Origin: Bradyrhizobium embrapense
GTDB lineage: Bacteria > Pseudomonadota > Alphaproteobacteria > Rhizobiales > Xanthobacteraceae
Direction of reading: 5' to 3'
NCBI RefSeq assembly: GCF_001189235.2
Contig: NZ_LFIP02000005.1
Coordinates: 372,001 to 436,000, forward strand
Length of the DNA: 64,000 nt
The notes below the pieces were generated by a model that did not search any database, was not told the origin of the DNA, and saw only the letters and a program-made list of their open reading frames with translations. Of this stretch, positions 53,618 through 62,563 are shown piece after piece; positions within the stretch are counted from its first letter, which is position 1, and each line of letters begins with the position of its first letter. The translations under genes were made by a program, and so were the position numbers.

Positions 53618-54211
53618 ATGACACTGACCGACGGCTATTCCGACATCCCTCCCGGCAAGATCGCCGCCGTCGTCACGCATCTGGAGATGATGCAACGTCC
53701 ACCGCTTCGCGACGATCCGCCCGGCGCGTGGCGCCTGCGCAAGGTCGAGCCGCCGGCGCTCGACTGGTATCGCGATCTCTATCGCCGCGTCGGCGAAGAG
53801 TGGCTGTGGTTCACCCGCACCGGGCTCGAAGATTCCGATCTTGCGTCGCGGATCCACGGGCCCGGCATCGAGCTCTACGGACTGGCTGTGGACGGCCATG
53901 ATGAAGGCCTGCTCGAGCTCGATTTCAGCGAGCCGGACGAATGCCAGCTGCTCTATTTCGGCGTCACCGCAAAATTCATCGGCACCGGCGCCGCGCGCTT
54001 CCTGATGAACCGCGCGCAGCAGATCGCCTGGTCGCGCGACATCACCCGTTTTTGGGTGCACACCTGCACCTTCGACCATCCCTCCGCGATCGCGTTCTAC
54101 CAGCGCTCCGGCTTCCGCCCGTTCCTGCGACAGATCGAGGTGGCGGATGATCCAAGGCTCGATGGCAGATTGCCGCGCGATGCGGCGAGGCATGTGCCGG
54201 TGATTGGATAG
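53618..54211 (+). CDS. GNAT-family N-acetyltransferase
   Basis: 197 residues from the ATG at 53618. N-terminal Pro/Arg-rich segment, then the GNAT core: GLAVDGHDEGLLELDF strand, acetyl-CoA region YFGVTAKFIGTGAARFLMNRAQQ (Gly-x-Gly motif), RFWVHTCTFDHPSAIAFYQRSGFRPF (motif B). Substrate unknown. Monocistronic; no partner gene. Confidence 0.82.
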   Translation: MTLTDGYSDIPPGKIAAVVTHLEMMQRPPLRDDPPGAWRLRKVEPPALDWYRDLYRRVGEEWLWFTRTGLEDSDLASRIHGPGIELYGLAVDGHDEGLLELDFSEPDECQLLYFGVTAKFIGTGAARFLMNRAQQIAWSRDITRFWVHTCTFDHPSAIAFYQRSGFRPFLRQIEVADDPRLDGRLPRDAARHVPVIG

Positions 54212-54365
54212 CTCATGATGCAGACCGGATCATGATCCGGTTGCAACACAGCGCGAGCCATCTAGGATGGTGCAAAGCGCAACCGCTGACCCCGGCGTAG
54301 CCGCCACACTTCGAACGCCTGCTTTCAAGGCGCGCTCGGCCGCGGCATGACCTTCGAGATGACGG

Positions 54366-54992
54366 ATGTTCCTGATCGGCCAATACGACTCGCCCTTTGT
54401 CCGCCGCACCGCGATTGCGCTGCGGCTCTATGGATTGCCGTTCGAGCACAGACCGTGGTCGACCTTTGGCGATGCAGAGAAGGTTGCGGCCTACAATCCG
54501 CTGCGGCGGGTGCCGACGCTGGTGCTCGATGATGGCGAAGCGCTGATCGAGAGCAGTGCGATCCTGGATTACCTCGACGAACTGGTCGGGCCGGAGCGGG
54601 CGATGATCGCGCGCTCGGGGCCCGAGCGGCGCAGGCATCTGCGCATCACGGCGCTCGCGACCGGGCTCGCCGACAAGGCGGTGAGCCTCGTCTATGAGCG
54701 TGTGCTGCGCAAGGAGCAACTGAAACTCTGGGTCGAGCGCTGCGAGGCGCAGATTGCGGGCGTGCTCGCGGTGCTGGAGCGGGAGCGTGCCGCGGTGCCG
54801 TCGCCTTATTGGCTGGGCGATCGCATCGGCCATGCCGACATCGCGGTCGCCTGCGCGCTGCGCTTCACCGGCGAGGCGCATCCGCATCTGTTCGAGGCAC
54901 GCTATCCGGCGCTCAAGGCCCACGCCGCGCGCTGCGAAGCGCTGCCGGCATTCCAGGAGATCGTGCAGCCGCTGGCGCCGCCGAGCGGTTAG
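54366..54992 (+). CDS. Glutathione S-transferase
   Basis: 208 residues. N-terminal thioredoxin fold (FLIGQYDSPFVRRTAIALRLYGLPFEH) with Ser at the catalytic N-cap position, cis-Pro in RRVPTLVLDDG, glutathione-carboxylate site LIESSAILDYL, C-terminal all-helical domain from ~85. Detoxification of electrophiles is the general role; specific substrate unknown. Confidence 0.85.
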   Translation: MFLIGQYDSPFVRRTAIALRLYGLPFEHRPWSTFGDAEKVAAYNPLRRVPTLVLDDGEALIESSAILDYLDELVGPERAMIARSGPERRRHLRITALATGLADKAVSLVYERVLRKEQLKLWVERCEAQIAGVLAVLERERAAVPSPYWLGDRIGHADIAVACALRFTGEAHPHLFEARYPALKAHAARCEALPAFQEIVQPLAPPSG

Positions 54993-55018
54993 AGACGGTG
55001 ACGTCTCGCGCGAGCGTT

Positions 55019-55215
55019 AGGTGAGCACGTTCTCAGGCTCCCTCTCCCCTTGTGGGAGAGGGTGGGGAGAGGGGTGGCTCCGGGCGAGATGATCGATGAA
55101 GGTACAATCCTCGCAACTTGCTCGCTTGTCGCCGTGACGGATACGGAGAGAGCGCGTCGTGTGGCACCCCTCTCCCTAACCCTCTCCCGCAAGGGGAGAG
55201 GGAACCCTGCCGTCG
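55019..55215. repeat. Composite palindromic repeat, second copy
   Basis: Outer arms at 55036-55077 (GGCTCCCTCTCCCCTTGTGG...) and 55164-55205 (complement) flank ~85 bases. Design and flanks match the element at 22141-22360 (both start GGTGAGCAC). Sits just past the GST gene. Confidence 0.65.
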
Positions 55216-56005
55216 GTGCGTCTCTCACGCGCGCGTGCCACTGAGTTGCCCGACGGCGCAAGCCCCGTCGTGAAAAATATTTCGCTTTATCCGAAGTGCG
55301 ACACAGTGTATGGTCCGCCCGTCTCGCCCGATCGAGGGGCGCTTTGCGGTCGTCACGAACGCGGGTCGAGATGCGGTGGACGCGGTAGTGCGCGACTGAC
55401 GAGTGCGCACGAAGCGGACGGTGAAGTCGTGTGGTCCTGACGCCCTAATGGCAGGTGTCTCTTCCGATTGCGCAGGTCGTGCGTTGCGAAGACGGTGACA
55501 AGCAAGCCAAGTCTCGCCGGGGAGAGCACGAAGTAAGCCGTAGCCCATCGCGCAGGGAAGGCCGGGTTGTTTCCGGTTACACCTGTGGTCCTACCCCCGA
55601 GCTTTCTACCCTTTTGCTCGGGGCCCATGGGTGCGATCGGCACTCGGCTTTCCCTGCGCCCTCTGCAAGAGAGGGCGGAACGAACAGCAAAACTCGGACG
55701 ATTCATGTCGCGAGAATGCGAAGCTATATCCCTACCACAACTGTCATCGTCCGGTTCGACCGGGCGATCCAGTACGCCGCGGCCTCTCGGTTCAACAATG
55801 ACCGTCTCTGGAATACTGGGCGGATTCGCCCGGTCGAGCCGGGCGATGACATCGGCGTATGTGGTGCGGACGGTGGTCAATTCGCAGACAACCCTATCCG
55901 CCCCACCGCACGCCCCGGCGTCCGACGCTTCGGGCTACCCATTGCTGGTCCGATCTTCTATGGTGAACCATTCGGTTCGCATGCGGCGAACTCGATAATT
56001 CCATG
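55216..56005. repeat. Gene-free repeat island
   Basis: About 790 bp without a supportable gene. Its main part (55440-55700) folds into nested hairpins: a 17-bp arm pair at 55550-55566 and 55643-55659, and inside it CCCCGAGC / GCTCGGGG (55595-55602, 55616-55623). From memory this unit recurs in Bradyrhizobium genomes and is often misannotated as small proteins. A second unit at 55740-55862 matches 26620-26765 inverted. I see no tRNA or transposase here. Confidence 0.6.
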
Positions 56006-56009
56006 ATAT

Positions 56010-56045
56010 CAAAGGCTTAAGGCTCGGATCGAAGCCTTTGGAGGG
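56010..56045 (+). promoter_or_regulatory. thrC: Hairpin abutting the thrC ribosome-binding site
   Basis: A 9-bp perfect inverted repeat CAAAGGCTT (56010-56018) and AAGCCTTTG (56032-56040) ends on the first G of the Shine-Dalgarno GGAGGG (56040-56045) before the TTG start. It could hinder ribosome loading on thrC. Confidence 0.5.
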
Positions 56046-56049
56046 CGGT

Positions 56050-57465
56050 TTGACGCGGTATATTTCGACCAGGGGTGAGGCCCCGGTGCTTGGCTTCTGC
56101 GATGTGATGCTGACCGGGCTTGCCCGCGACGGCGGGCTCTACGTGCCCGAGACCTGGCCGCAACTCTCGCGCGAGACCATCGCAGCCTTCTTCGGCCGGC
56201 CCTATTGGGAGGTCGCGGTCGAGATCATCCGGCCGTTCGTCGCCGGCGAGATTTCCGACGCCGAGCTCGGCCGCATGGCGAACGAGGCCTATGCCACCTT
56301 CCGCCATCCCGCCGTGGTGCCGCTCGATCAGGCCGGGCCGAACCAGTTCCTGCTCGAGCTGTTCCACGGGCCGACCCTGGCGTTCAAGGACGTCGCGATG
56401 CAGCTGATCTCGCGGCTGATGGATCACGTGCTGGCCAAGCGCGCGCAGCGCACCACCATCGTGGTCGCGACCTCGGGCGATACCGGCGGCGCAGCGGTCG
56501 AGGCGTTTGCCAATCTCGACAATGTCGACCTCGTGGTGCTGTTCCCGAACGGGCGCATCTCCGAAGTGCAGCGCCGCATGATGACGACGACCGGCGCTGC
56601 CAACGTCCATGCGCTCGCGATCGAAGGCACGTTCGACGATTGCCAGGCGCTGGTGAAGGAGATGTTCAACAACCATCGCTTCCGCGACCAGGTGGCGCTG
56701 TCGGGCGTCAACTCGATCAACTGGGCGCGCATCGTGGCGCAGGTGGTCTATTATTTCACCTCGGCGGTTGCGCTCGGCGCACCGCAGCGGACGGTGGACT
56801 TCACAGTGCCGACCGGCAATTTCGGCGACATCTTCGCGGGCTATGTGGCCAAGCGCATGGGGCTGCCGATCCGCTGGCTGCGGATTGCCGCCAACGTCAA
56901 CGACATCCTGCCGCGCACGCTGAAGACCGGCAATTACGAGGTGCGCGAGGTGCACGCCACGGCCTCCCCGTCGATGGACATCCAGGTGTCCTCGAATTTC
57001 GAGCGGCTGCTGTTCGAGGCCAGCGGCCGCGACGCCGATCAGGTTCGCCGCCTGATGGCTTCGCTGAAACAGTCCGGCCGCTTCGTGCTGCCGGATGCGA
57101 CGCTGGCCGCGGTGCGCCGTGATTTCGATGCCGGCCGCGCCGACGAAACCGAGACGGCGGCGGCGATCCGCGCCGCCTGGCGCGAAGCCGGCGATCTCGT
57201 CGATCCGCACACCGCGGTGGCGCTCGCGGTCGCCGACCGCGACACCTCGGATTCAAGGATCCCGAACATCGTGCTGTCGACCGCGCATGCCGCCAAATTC
57301 CCCGATGCGGTCGAGGCCGCCTGCGGCGTGCGTCCGCAGCTGCCGGCCTGGCTCGGAAGCCTGATGACGAAATCCGAACACATCACGGTCATGAAGAATG
57401 ATGCCGCCGAGGTTGAGCGCTTCGTGCTGTTGGTCAGCCGTGCCGCCAAGCAGGGAGTTGCCTGA
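56050..57465 (+). CDS. thrC: Threonine synthase
   Basis: 471 residues, PLP enzyme converting O-phosphohomoserine to threonine. Typical N-terminus MTRYISTRGEAP, PLP Lys in GPTLAFKDVAMQ (~115), VATSGDTGGAAVEAF phosphate cup (~145), VPTGNFGDIFAGY (~260). TTG start chosen by GGAGGG five bases upstream and match to the family N-terminus. A frame extension to 56038 adds four residues with no support. Its stop overlaps the M16 peptidase start by one base. Confidence 0.93.
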   Translation: MTRYISTRGEAPVLGFCDVMLTGLARDGGLYVPETWPQLSRETIAAFFGRPYWEVAVEIIRPFVAGEISDAELGRMANEAYATFRHPAVVPLDQAGPNQFLLELFHGPTLAFKDVAMQLISRLMDHVLAKRAQRTTIVVATSGDTGGAAVEAFANLDNVDLVVLFPNGRISEVQRRMMTTTGAANVHALAIEGTFDDCQALVKEMFNNHRFRDQVALSGVNSINWARIVAQVVYYFTSAVALGAPQRTVDFTVPTGNFGDIFAGYVAKRMGLPIRWLRIAANVNDILPRTLKTGNYEVREVHATASPSMDIQVSSNFERLLFEASGRDADQVRRLMASLKQSGRFVLPDATLAAVRRDFDAGRADETETAAAIRAAWREAGDLVDPHTAVALAVADRDTSDSRIPNIVLSTAHAAKFPDAVEAACGVRPQLPAWLGSLMTKSEHITVMKNDAAEVERFVLLVSRAAKQGVA

Positions 57466-58754
57466 TGAGCGTTGAAATCACCAAGCTGCCGAGCGGACTG
57501 ACCATCGTCACCGACACCATGCCGCATCTGGAGACCGCGGCGCTCGGGGTCTGGGCCGGCGTCGGCGGGCGCGACGAGAAGCCGAACGAGCACGGCATCT
57601 CGCATCTCCTCGAGCACATGGCGTTCAAGGGCACCGCGCGGCGCTCCTCGCGCGAGATCGTCGAGGAGATCGAGGCGGTCGGCGGCGACCTCAATGCCGG
57701 GACCTCGACCGAGACCACGGCCTATTACGCGCGGGTGATGAAGGCGGACGTGCCGCTGGCGCTCGACGTGCTGTCCGACATCCTCGCCAATCCGTCCTTC
57801 GTGCCGGACGAGCTGGAGCGCGAGAAGAGCGTCATCGTGCAGGAGATCGGTGCAGCGCAGGATACCCCCGACGATGTCGTGTTCGAGCATCTCAACGAGC
57901 TCTGCTATCCGGACCAGCCGATGGGGCGCTCGCTGCTCGGCACCGCCAAGACGCTGAAGGCCTTCAACCGCGACACGCTGCGCGGCTATCTGTCGACGCA
58001 TTACCGCGCCCCGGACATGGTGGTCGCCGCCGCCGGCGCCGTCGATCACAAGCGGGTCGTGGAGGACGTTGCCGAGAAATTCGCCAGCTTCGACGCCACG
58101 CCGGCGCCGAAGCCGCAGACCGCAATGTTCGGCAAGGGCGGCTCGCGGGTGGTGCATCGCGATCTCGAGCAGGCGCATCTGACCCTGGCGCTCGAGGGCG
58201 TGCCGCAGACCGACCTGTCGCTGTTCTCGCTGCAGGTCTTCACCAACACGCTCGGCGGCGGGATGTCGTCGCGGCTGTTCCAGGAGGTGCGCGAGAAGCG
58301 CGGGCTGTGCTATTCGATCTACACCTTCCACGCGCCCTATACCGACACCGGCTTTTTCGGCCTCTATACCGGGACCGATCCCGCCGACGCGCCGGAAATG
58401 ATGGAAGTCATCGTCGACGTCATCAATGACGCGGTGGAAACCCTGACCGAGGCCGAGGTCGCCCGCGCCAAGGCGCAGATGAAGGCCGGCCTGTTGATGG
58501 CGCTGGAAAGCTGCTCATCCCGGGCCGAGCAGCTGGCGCGCCATGTGCTAGCCTATGGCAGGCCGCAGACGGTGGAAGAACTGGTGGCACGGATCGACGC
58601 GGTCAGCGTCGAATCGAGCCGCGACGCCGCCCGCGCGCTGCTGTCGCGTAGCCGGCCTGCCGTCGTTGCACTCGGCAGCGGAAGAGGTCTGGACACGGCA
58701 GTGTCTTTTGCGGAAGGATTGACGAAGTCGAAGGCAAAGACGCTGCTGCACTAG
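57465..58754 (+). CDS. M16-family zinc metallopeptidase (mitochondrial-processing-peptidase-like)
   Basis: 429 residues. Inverted zinc motif HLLEHMAFKG (H-x-x-E-H, ~46-50) with the downstream Glu in the EREKSVIVQEIG segment (~125). C-terminal half has GGGMSSRLFQEVREKRGLCYSIY, the R/Y pair of active M16B members. Related to the bacterial precursors of mitochondrial processing peptidase. Conserved rhizobial order with thrC and the GNAT gene. Cytoplasmic; role in peptide turnover inferred. Confidence 0.9.
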   Translation: MSVEITKLPSGLTIVTDTMPHLETAALGVWAGVGGRDEKPNEHGISHLLEHMAFKGTARRSSREIVEEIEAVGGDLNAGTSTETTAYYARVMKADVPLALDVLSDILANPSFVPDELEREKSVIVQEIGAAQDTPDDVVFEHLNELCYPDQPMGRSLLGTAKTLKAFNRDTLRGYLSTHYRAPDMVVAAAGAVDHKRVVEDVAEKFASFDATPAPKPQTAMFGKGGSRVVHRDLEQAHLTLALEGVPQTDLSLFSLQVFTNTLGGGMSSRLFQEVREKRGLCYSIYTFHAPYTDTGFFGLYTGTDPADAPEMMEVIVDVINDAVETLTEAEVARAKAQMKAGLLMALESCSSRAEQLARHVLAYGRPQTVEELVARIDAVSVESSRDAARALLSRSRPAVVALGSGRGLDTAVSFAEGLTKSKAKTLLH

Positions 58755-58813
58755 GGAGCCGCAAGGCTCGCGGGCAGGGTGTCACGCCCGAATGGGCGGG
58801 GGAGTGTTGGGCC

Positions 58814-59401
58814 ATGGCCCTGTTTCGTTTGCCGTCTGGTGGACCGGCCGCACTGATGCCGCGGGGTCACGGGCTTTTGCTGCGTGCGCCGCAAATGTCG
58901 GATTTCCCGCAATGGGCGCAATTGCGCGAGTTCAGCCGCGCCTATCTCACGCCATGGGAGCCGATCTGGCCCTCCGACGACCTGACCCGCGCCGGCTTCC
59001 GCCGCCGCTTGCGCCGCTACAGCGAGGATATCGCCGCCGATCGGTCCTATCCGTTCATCATCTTCCGCGAATCGGACGGGGTGATGATCGGCGGTATCAC
59101 GCTCGCCAATGTCCGTCGCGGCATCGTCCAGGCCGGCACGATCGGCTACTGGGTCGGCCTGCCGCACGCCCATCGCGGCTACATGACGACGGCGCTGCGG
59201 GTGCTGCTGCCCTCGCTGTTCGGCGAGCTCAACCTGCATCGCATCGAGGCGGCCTGCATTCCCTCCAATGCGTCGTCGATCCGCGTGCTGGAGAAGTGCG
59301 GCTTCACCCGCGAGGGCCTGGCGCGGCGCTATCTCTGCATCAACGGGATCTGGCAGGACCATTTGCTGTTCGGTCTGCTGCACGAGGATTTCCGCGGCTG
59401 A
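58814..59401 (+). CDS. RimJ/RimL-type GNAT acetyltransferase
   Basis: 195 residues. N-terminal LLLRAPQMSDFPQWAQLREFSRAYLTPWEP is RimJ-like; GTIGYWVGLPHAHRGYMTTALRVL carries the acetyl-CoA loop and HRIEAACIPSNASSIRVLEKCGFTREG the C-terminal part. Likely acetylates a ribosomal protein N-terminus or a similar target. Third gene of the thrC unit. Confidence 0.87.
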   Translation: MALFRLPSGGPAALMPRGHGLLLRAPQMSDFPQWAQLREFSRAYLTPWEPIWPSDDLTRAGFRRRLRRYSEDIAADRSYPFIIFRESDGVMIGGITLANVRRGIVQAGTIGYWVGLPHAHRGYMTTALRVLLPSLFGELNLHRIEAACIPSNASSIRVLEKCGFTREGLARRYLCINGIWQDHLLFGLLHEDFRG

Positions 59402-59530
59402 ATCTTGAGCCTATCGGCCGATGGCGGGCGGCGGCGCCCGGCGCCCTTTAGGCGCCTTGGGTTCGCCGCCATTGGCTTGCTATAACGCCCGCGAAACGGG
59501 GAACCGTGTTTGGAGAGTTGAGGATATTGA

Positions 59531-60178
59531 ATGGGTGACAGGGTGATCAGGTTGGCGCTCACGGCGGCGATATCGATCGGTCTCGGTGCCACCCTGCTGC
59601 CGGAGGCCGGCTCGGCGCAGTCGCTGAGCGACCGTTTCAAGAGCCTGTTCGGCGGCGGTTCGTCCGATGCGAAGCCGGCGACGCCGGCAGCGCCGCAGCA
59701 GCTCAACGACGCCGACGCCCAGCTGACCTGTCCGCCGGTGCAGATCCGCTCCGGCGCGTCGACCTATTCGGTGGCCGTGGATGGCAAGGAGGCGGTCGGC
59801 AACGATGTCAAGTTCCTGGCCTCGATCACGCGCACGGCGCGGCAATGCGATCTGAACAGCGGCCAGATCACCGCCAAGATCGGTATCCAGGGGCGGGTGA
59901 TTGTCGGCCCCTCGGGCGCGCCGCCGACCATCCAGGTGCCGCTGCGCGTCGCCGTGGTGAAGGGCGGCGTCGGCGAGAAGACCATCGCCACCAAGGCCTA
60001 CACCACCACGGTGCAGATGGACGACAGCGGCAGCGTGCCGTTCAGCCTGGTTGCCGAGGATGTGGTCTATCCGGCGCCGTCGGCCGCGGAGAACGACGAC
60101 TACATCTTCTATATCGGCTTCGATCCGCAGGCGCTGAAGCCGGAGCCCAAGCCCCGCGCGCCGCGCAAAAAGAAGTAG
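59531..60178 (+). CDS. Conserved secreted protein of rhizobia, function unknown
   Basis: 215 residues. Signal peptide (LALTAAISIGLGATLLPEAGSA) followed by a Ser/Pro/Ala-rich linker, a beta-rich domain with two Cys (LTCPPVQIRSGAS and ARQCDLNSGQI) suitable for a disulphide, and a very basic tail (KPEPKPRAPRKKK). No known domain name comes to mind. A two-way terminator separates it from the ATP synthase operon. Confidence 0.75.
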   Translation: MGDRVIRLALTAAISIGLGATLLPEAGSAQSLSDRFKSLFGGGSSDAKPATPAAPQQLNDADAQLTCPPVQIRSGASTYSVAVDGKEAVGNDVKFLASITRTARQCDLNSGQITAKIGIQGRVIVGPSGAPPTIQVPLRVAVVKGGVGEKTIATKAYTTTVQMDDSGSVPFSLVAEDVVYPAPSAAENDDYIFYIGFDPQALKPEPKPRAPRKKK

Positions 60179-60229
60179 CGGCGGCGGCCGTGACGGGGCC
60201 GGTAGAACAAGAAGCGGCAGGAACAAAGA

Positions 60230-60264
60230 AAAAGGCCGACGCGATGATCTCGCGCCGGCCTTTT
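60230..60264. terminator. Bidirectional terminator between secreted protein gene and atpF
   Basis: Arms AAAAGGCCGACGCGA and TCGCGCCGGCCTTTT (one mismatch) around TGATC. A-run on one side and T-run on the other make it usable from both convergent transcripts. Confidence 0.82.
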
Positions 60265-60285
60265 CCGGAAGGAAGTGTGATCGCG

Positions 60286-60771
60286 TCAGTTCAGCTTGGA
60301 GCGGACTTCGGCGATGCCCTTGCCGACGAGGTCGTCGGCAACCGAGCCCTTGACCGACTGCGACAGGATGGTCGAGGCGGCGGTCACGGCGGCGTTGGCC
60401 GCGGCGGCGCGCACATCGGCCACGGCCTGCGCCTCGGCCTGGGCGATCTTGCTCTCGGCGGTCTTGGTTCGCCGGGCGACGAAATCTTCCATCTTGGTCT
60501 TGGCTTCGGCCGCAATCCGCTCGGCTTCGGCCTTGGCGCTGGAGATGATGTCGGCGGCTTCGCGCTCCGCGCTGGCGCGGCGCGCCTTGTACTCGCCGAG
60601 CAGCTTGTTGGCCTCGTCCTTCAGACGGCGGGCGTCATCCAGCTCGGCCTTGATGCGCTCGGCACGATGGTCGAGCGCCGTCAGCAGGGTGCGATGGACG
60701 CCGAGATAGCCGAATACGACCAGCAGAAGGACGAAGGCGATCGCAACCCAGGTTTCCGGTTCGTAAAACAT
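60286..60771 (-). CDS. atpF: ATP synthase F0 subunit b
   Basis: 161 residues, N-terminal membrane helix (WVAIAFVLLLVVFGYLGV) and a long coiled coil (DDARRLKDEANKLLGEYKARR...). Peripheral stator with b', linking F0 to F1. Last gene of atpI-B-E-b'-b. The gap to b' is only three bases. Confidence 0.93.
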   Translation of the reverse strand: MFYEPETWVAIAFVLLLVVFGYLGVHRTLLTALDHRAERIKAELDDARRLKDEANKLLGEYKARRASAEREAADIISSAKAEAERIAAEAKTKMEDFVARRTKTAESKIAQAEAQAVADVRAAAANAAVTAASTILSQSVKGSVADDLVGKGIAEVRSKLN

Positions 60772-60774
60772 CGT

Positions 60775-61341
60775 CTATCCCTTCAGCGACGCGTCGACGG
60801 CGCTGTTGACCGCATTCGCGTCCGGCGTGACGCCGGCAAGTTGCTGGACGATGGCGCCGGCCGCATCCGCCGCGATGCCGCGGACGTTGCTCATGGCGTT
60901 GGTCCTCGTCGTTGCGATCTGCTTCTCGGCGTCGGCGAGCTTGGCCGCCAGCTTCTCTTCCAGAGCCTTGCGCTCGGCTTCCGAGGCCGCGTTCAGCTTC
61001 TCGCGGGTCTCGTTGCCGATCGCCTGCGCGTTGGCACGCGCATTCGCCAGCTCGGTTTCATAGGCCTTCAGCGCCGCGTCGGACTCGTCCTTCAGCTTCT
61101 GCGCCTCGGCCAGATCGCCCTCGATCTTGTTCTGGCGTGCATCGATCGTCCCGCCGACGCGCGGCAGTGCGATACGCGACACGATCAGATAGAGCGCGAC
61201 AAATGCAATCGCCAGCGACACCAGCTGCGAGGCGAAATTGGAGGAATCGAACGGCGGAAAGGCTCCGCCGTGATGTCCGCCATCGGCCTCGGTGTGGGCG
61301 CCGGCTTTCTGGCCTTTTGCCTCGCCATGACTCTCAGCCAT
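60775..61341 (-). CDS. atpF2: ATP synthase F0 subunit b'
   Basis: 188 residues, His/Gly-rich N-terminus (ESHGEAKGQKAGAHTEADGGHHGG), one membrane helix (LVSLAIAFVALYLIVSRIALP) and a heptad coiled coil. The split b/b' arrangement is usual in photosynthetic and other alphaproteobacteria. Follows atpE after ~114 bp that hold tandem repeats. Confidence 0.92.
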   Translation of the reverse strand: MAESHGEAKGQKAGAHTEADGGHHGGAFPPFDSSNFASQLVSLAIAFVALYLIVSRIALPRVGGTIDARQNKIEGDLAEAQKLKDESDAALKAYETELANARANAQAIGNETREKLNAASEAERKALEEKLAAKLADAEKQIATTRTNAMSNVRGIAADAAGAIVQQLAGVTPDANAVNSAVDASLKG

Positions 61342-61401
61342 GGTGTTCTCCTGTTGCTGTCATGCGCGCCGCCCTTGAGATGACCTTTGGGCGGCGCGAA
61401 G

Positions 61402-61467
61402 GGGTTACCGCGAGAGCGGAACCGGGTTGCCGCGAAAGCGGAACCGGGGTGCCGCTCAGAGCGGAAC
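61402..61467 (-). repeat. Three tandem 22-bp hairpin repeats after atpE
   Basis: Units at 61402-61423, 61424-61445 and 61446-61467 read GGGTTACCGCGAGAGCGGAA-type, each with inverted CCGC/GCGG around a 4-5 base loop. The third unit overlaps the end of atpE including its stop. In the atp message they would form three small hairpins in a row. Confidence 0.75.
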
Positions 61468-61686
61468 GAACAGCAGGAGCAGCGCGATCAGCAGCGAGAA
61501 GATGCCGAGCGCTTCGGTCACGGCGAAGCCGAAGATCAGGTTGCCGAACTGGCCCTGAGCGGCCGAGGGGTTACGCACCGCAGCGGCGAGGTAGTTGCCG
61601 AAGATGATGCCCACGCCGACGCCCGCACCGCCCATGCCGATGCACGCGATGCCCGCGCCGATAAGTTTTGCTGCTGCCGGTTCCAT
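61456..61686 (-). CDS. atpE: ATP synthase F0 subunit c
   Basis: 76 residues, two-helix hairpin: first helix AAKLIGAGIACIGMGGAGVGVGIIFGNYLAAAVRN, polar loop RNPSAAQGQ, second helix with the ion-binding Glu in FGFAVTEALGIF. Forms the proton-driven rotor ring and needs about ten or more copies per enzyme, which fits the tandem hairpins directly downstream. Confidence 0.95.
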   Translation of the reverse strand: MEPAAAKLIGAGIACIGMGGAGVGVGIIFGNYLAAAVRNPSAAQGQFGNLIFGFAVTEALGIFSLLIALLLLFVPL

Positions 61687-61741
61687 TTGTAGCTCCTTGA
61701 GAAAGATAGACAGATTGGTGGGTGGAGATTCCCCGGACCGC

Positions 61742-62491
61742 TTAGTGTCCCGGATGAATGGCGTCGTTGAGGTAGATGCAGGTCAGGATCGCGAACACGT
61801 AGGCCTGCAGGAATGCGACCAGCAGTTCGAGCGCATACAGCGCGATCGTGAGCGCGAGCGGCAGCACGCCGCCGAACCAGCCGAGCGCGCCGAGCGAGAA
61901 GCCGAGCATCGCGACGAAGCCCGCGAACACCTTCAGCGCGATGTGGCCGGCCAGCATATTGGCGAACAGACGAACGCTGTGCGAGACCGGCCGCAGGAAG
62001 AACGACAGGACCTCGATGAACATGACCAGCGGCAGGATGTAGATCGGAACGCCGTGGGGAACGAAGATGCTGAAGAATTTCAGGCCGTTCTTATAGAGGC
62101 CGTAGATCAGCACCGTGAAGAACACCAGCAGTGCCAGCGCCGCGGTGACGATCAGGTGGCTCGCGATCGTGAATGTGTAGGGGATCACGCCGACCAGGTT
62201 CGAAACGCACAGGAACATGAAGAGCGAGAAGATCAGCGGGAAGAACTTCATGCCTTCCGAGCCGGCCGTGCTGCGAATCGTCGACGCGACGAATTCGTAG
62301 GAGATTTCGGCGACCGACTGCAGGCGGCCCGGAACCAGTTCCCGGCCGCTCGCCAGCATCAAGAGCGCGATCAGCAGCACCGCGATGAGCATGAAGAGCG
62401 ACGAATTGGTGAAGGCGATCGTGTGATTGCCGATGTGGCCGAGCGTGAAGAGGGGCTCGATATTGAACTGGTGGATCGGGTCGATTTTCAT
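61742..62491 (-). CDS. atpB: ATP synthase F0 subunit a
   Basis: 249 residues starting at MKIDPIHQFNIEPLF. Five or six membrane helices; essential Arg in RPVSHSVRLFANMLAGH and the proton-channel helix ALELLVAFLQAYVFAILTCIYL. Second gene of the F0 operon. Confidence 0.95.
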   Translation of the reverse strand: MKIDPIHQFNIEPLFTLGHIGNHTIAFTNSSLFMLIAVLLIALLMLASGRELVPGRLQSVAEISYEFVASTIRSTAGSEGMKFFPLIFSLFMFLCVSNLVGVIPYTFTIASHLIVTAALALLVFFTVLIYGLYKNGLKFFSIFVPHGVPIYILPLVMFIEVLSFFLRPVSHSVRLFANMLAGHIALKVFAGFVAMLGFSLGALGWFGGVLPLALTIALYALELLVAFLQAYVFAILTCIYLNDAIHPGH

Positions 62492-62563
62492 CCGCGCGGC
62501 TCTTGGTCCACCGGCCATCGTGCCGGTAATCGAATTTCAAATGTCGTGACTTCCCGCCAGCGC

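Noticed and set aside
55225..55880. Small frames in the repeat island near 55.2-55.9 kb
   Set aside because: They follow hairpin repeats, lack ribosome sites and resemble frequent misannotations of repeats.
55440..56005. Search for tRNA or stable RNA genes in the longest gene-free stretch
   Set aside because: No cloverleaf, TTCGANNC box in proper context or CCA end was found; the structure is repeat-like.
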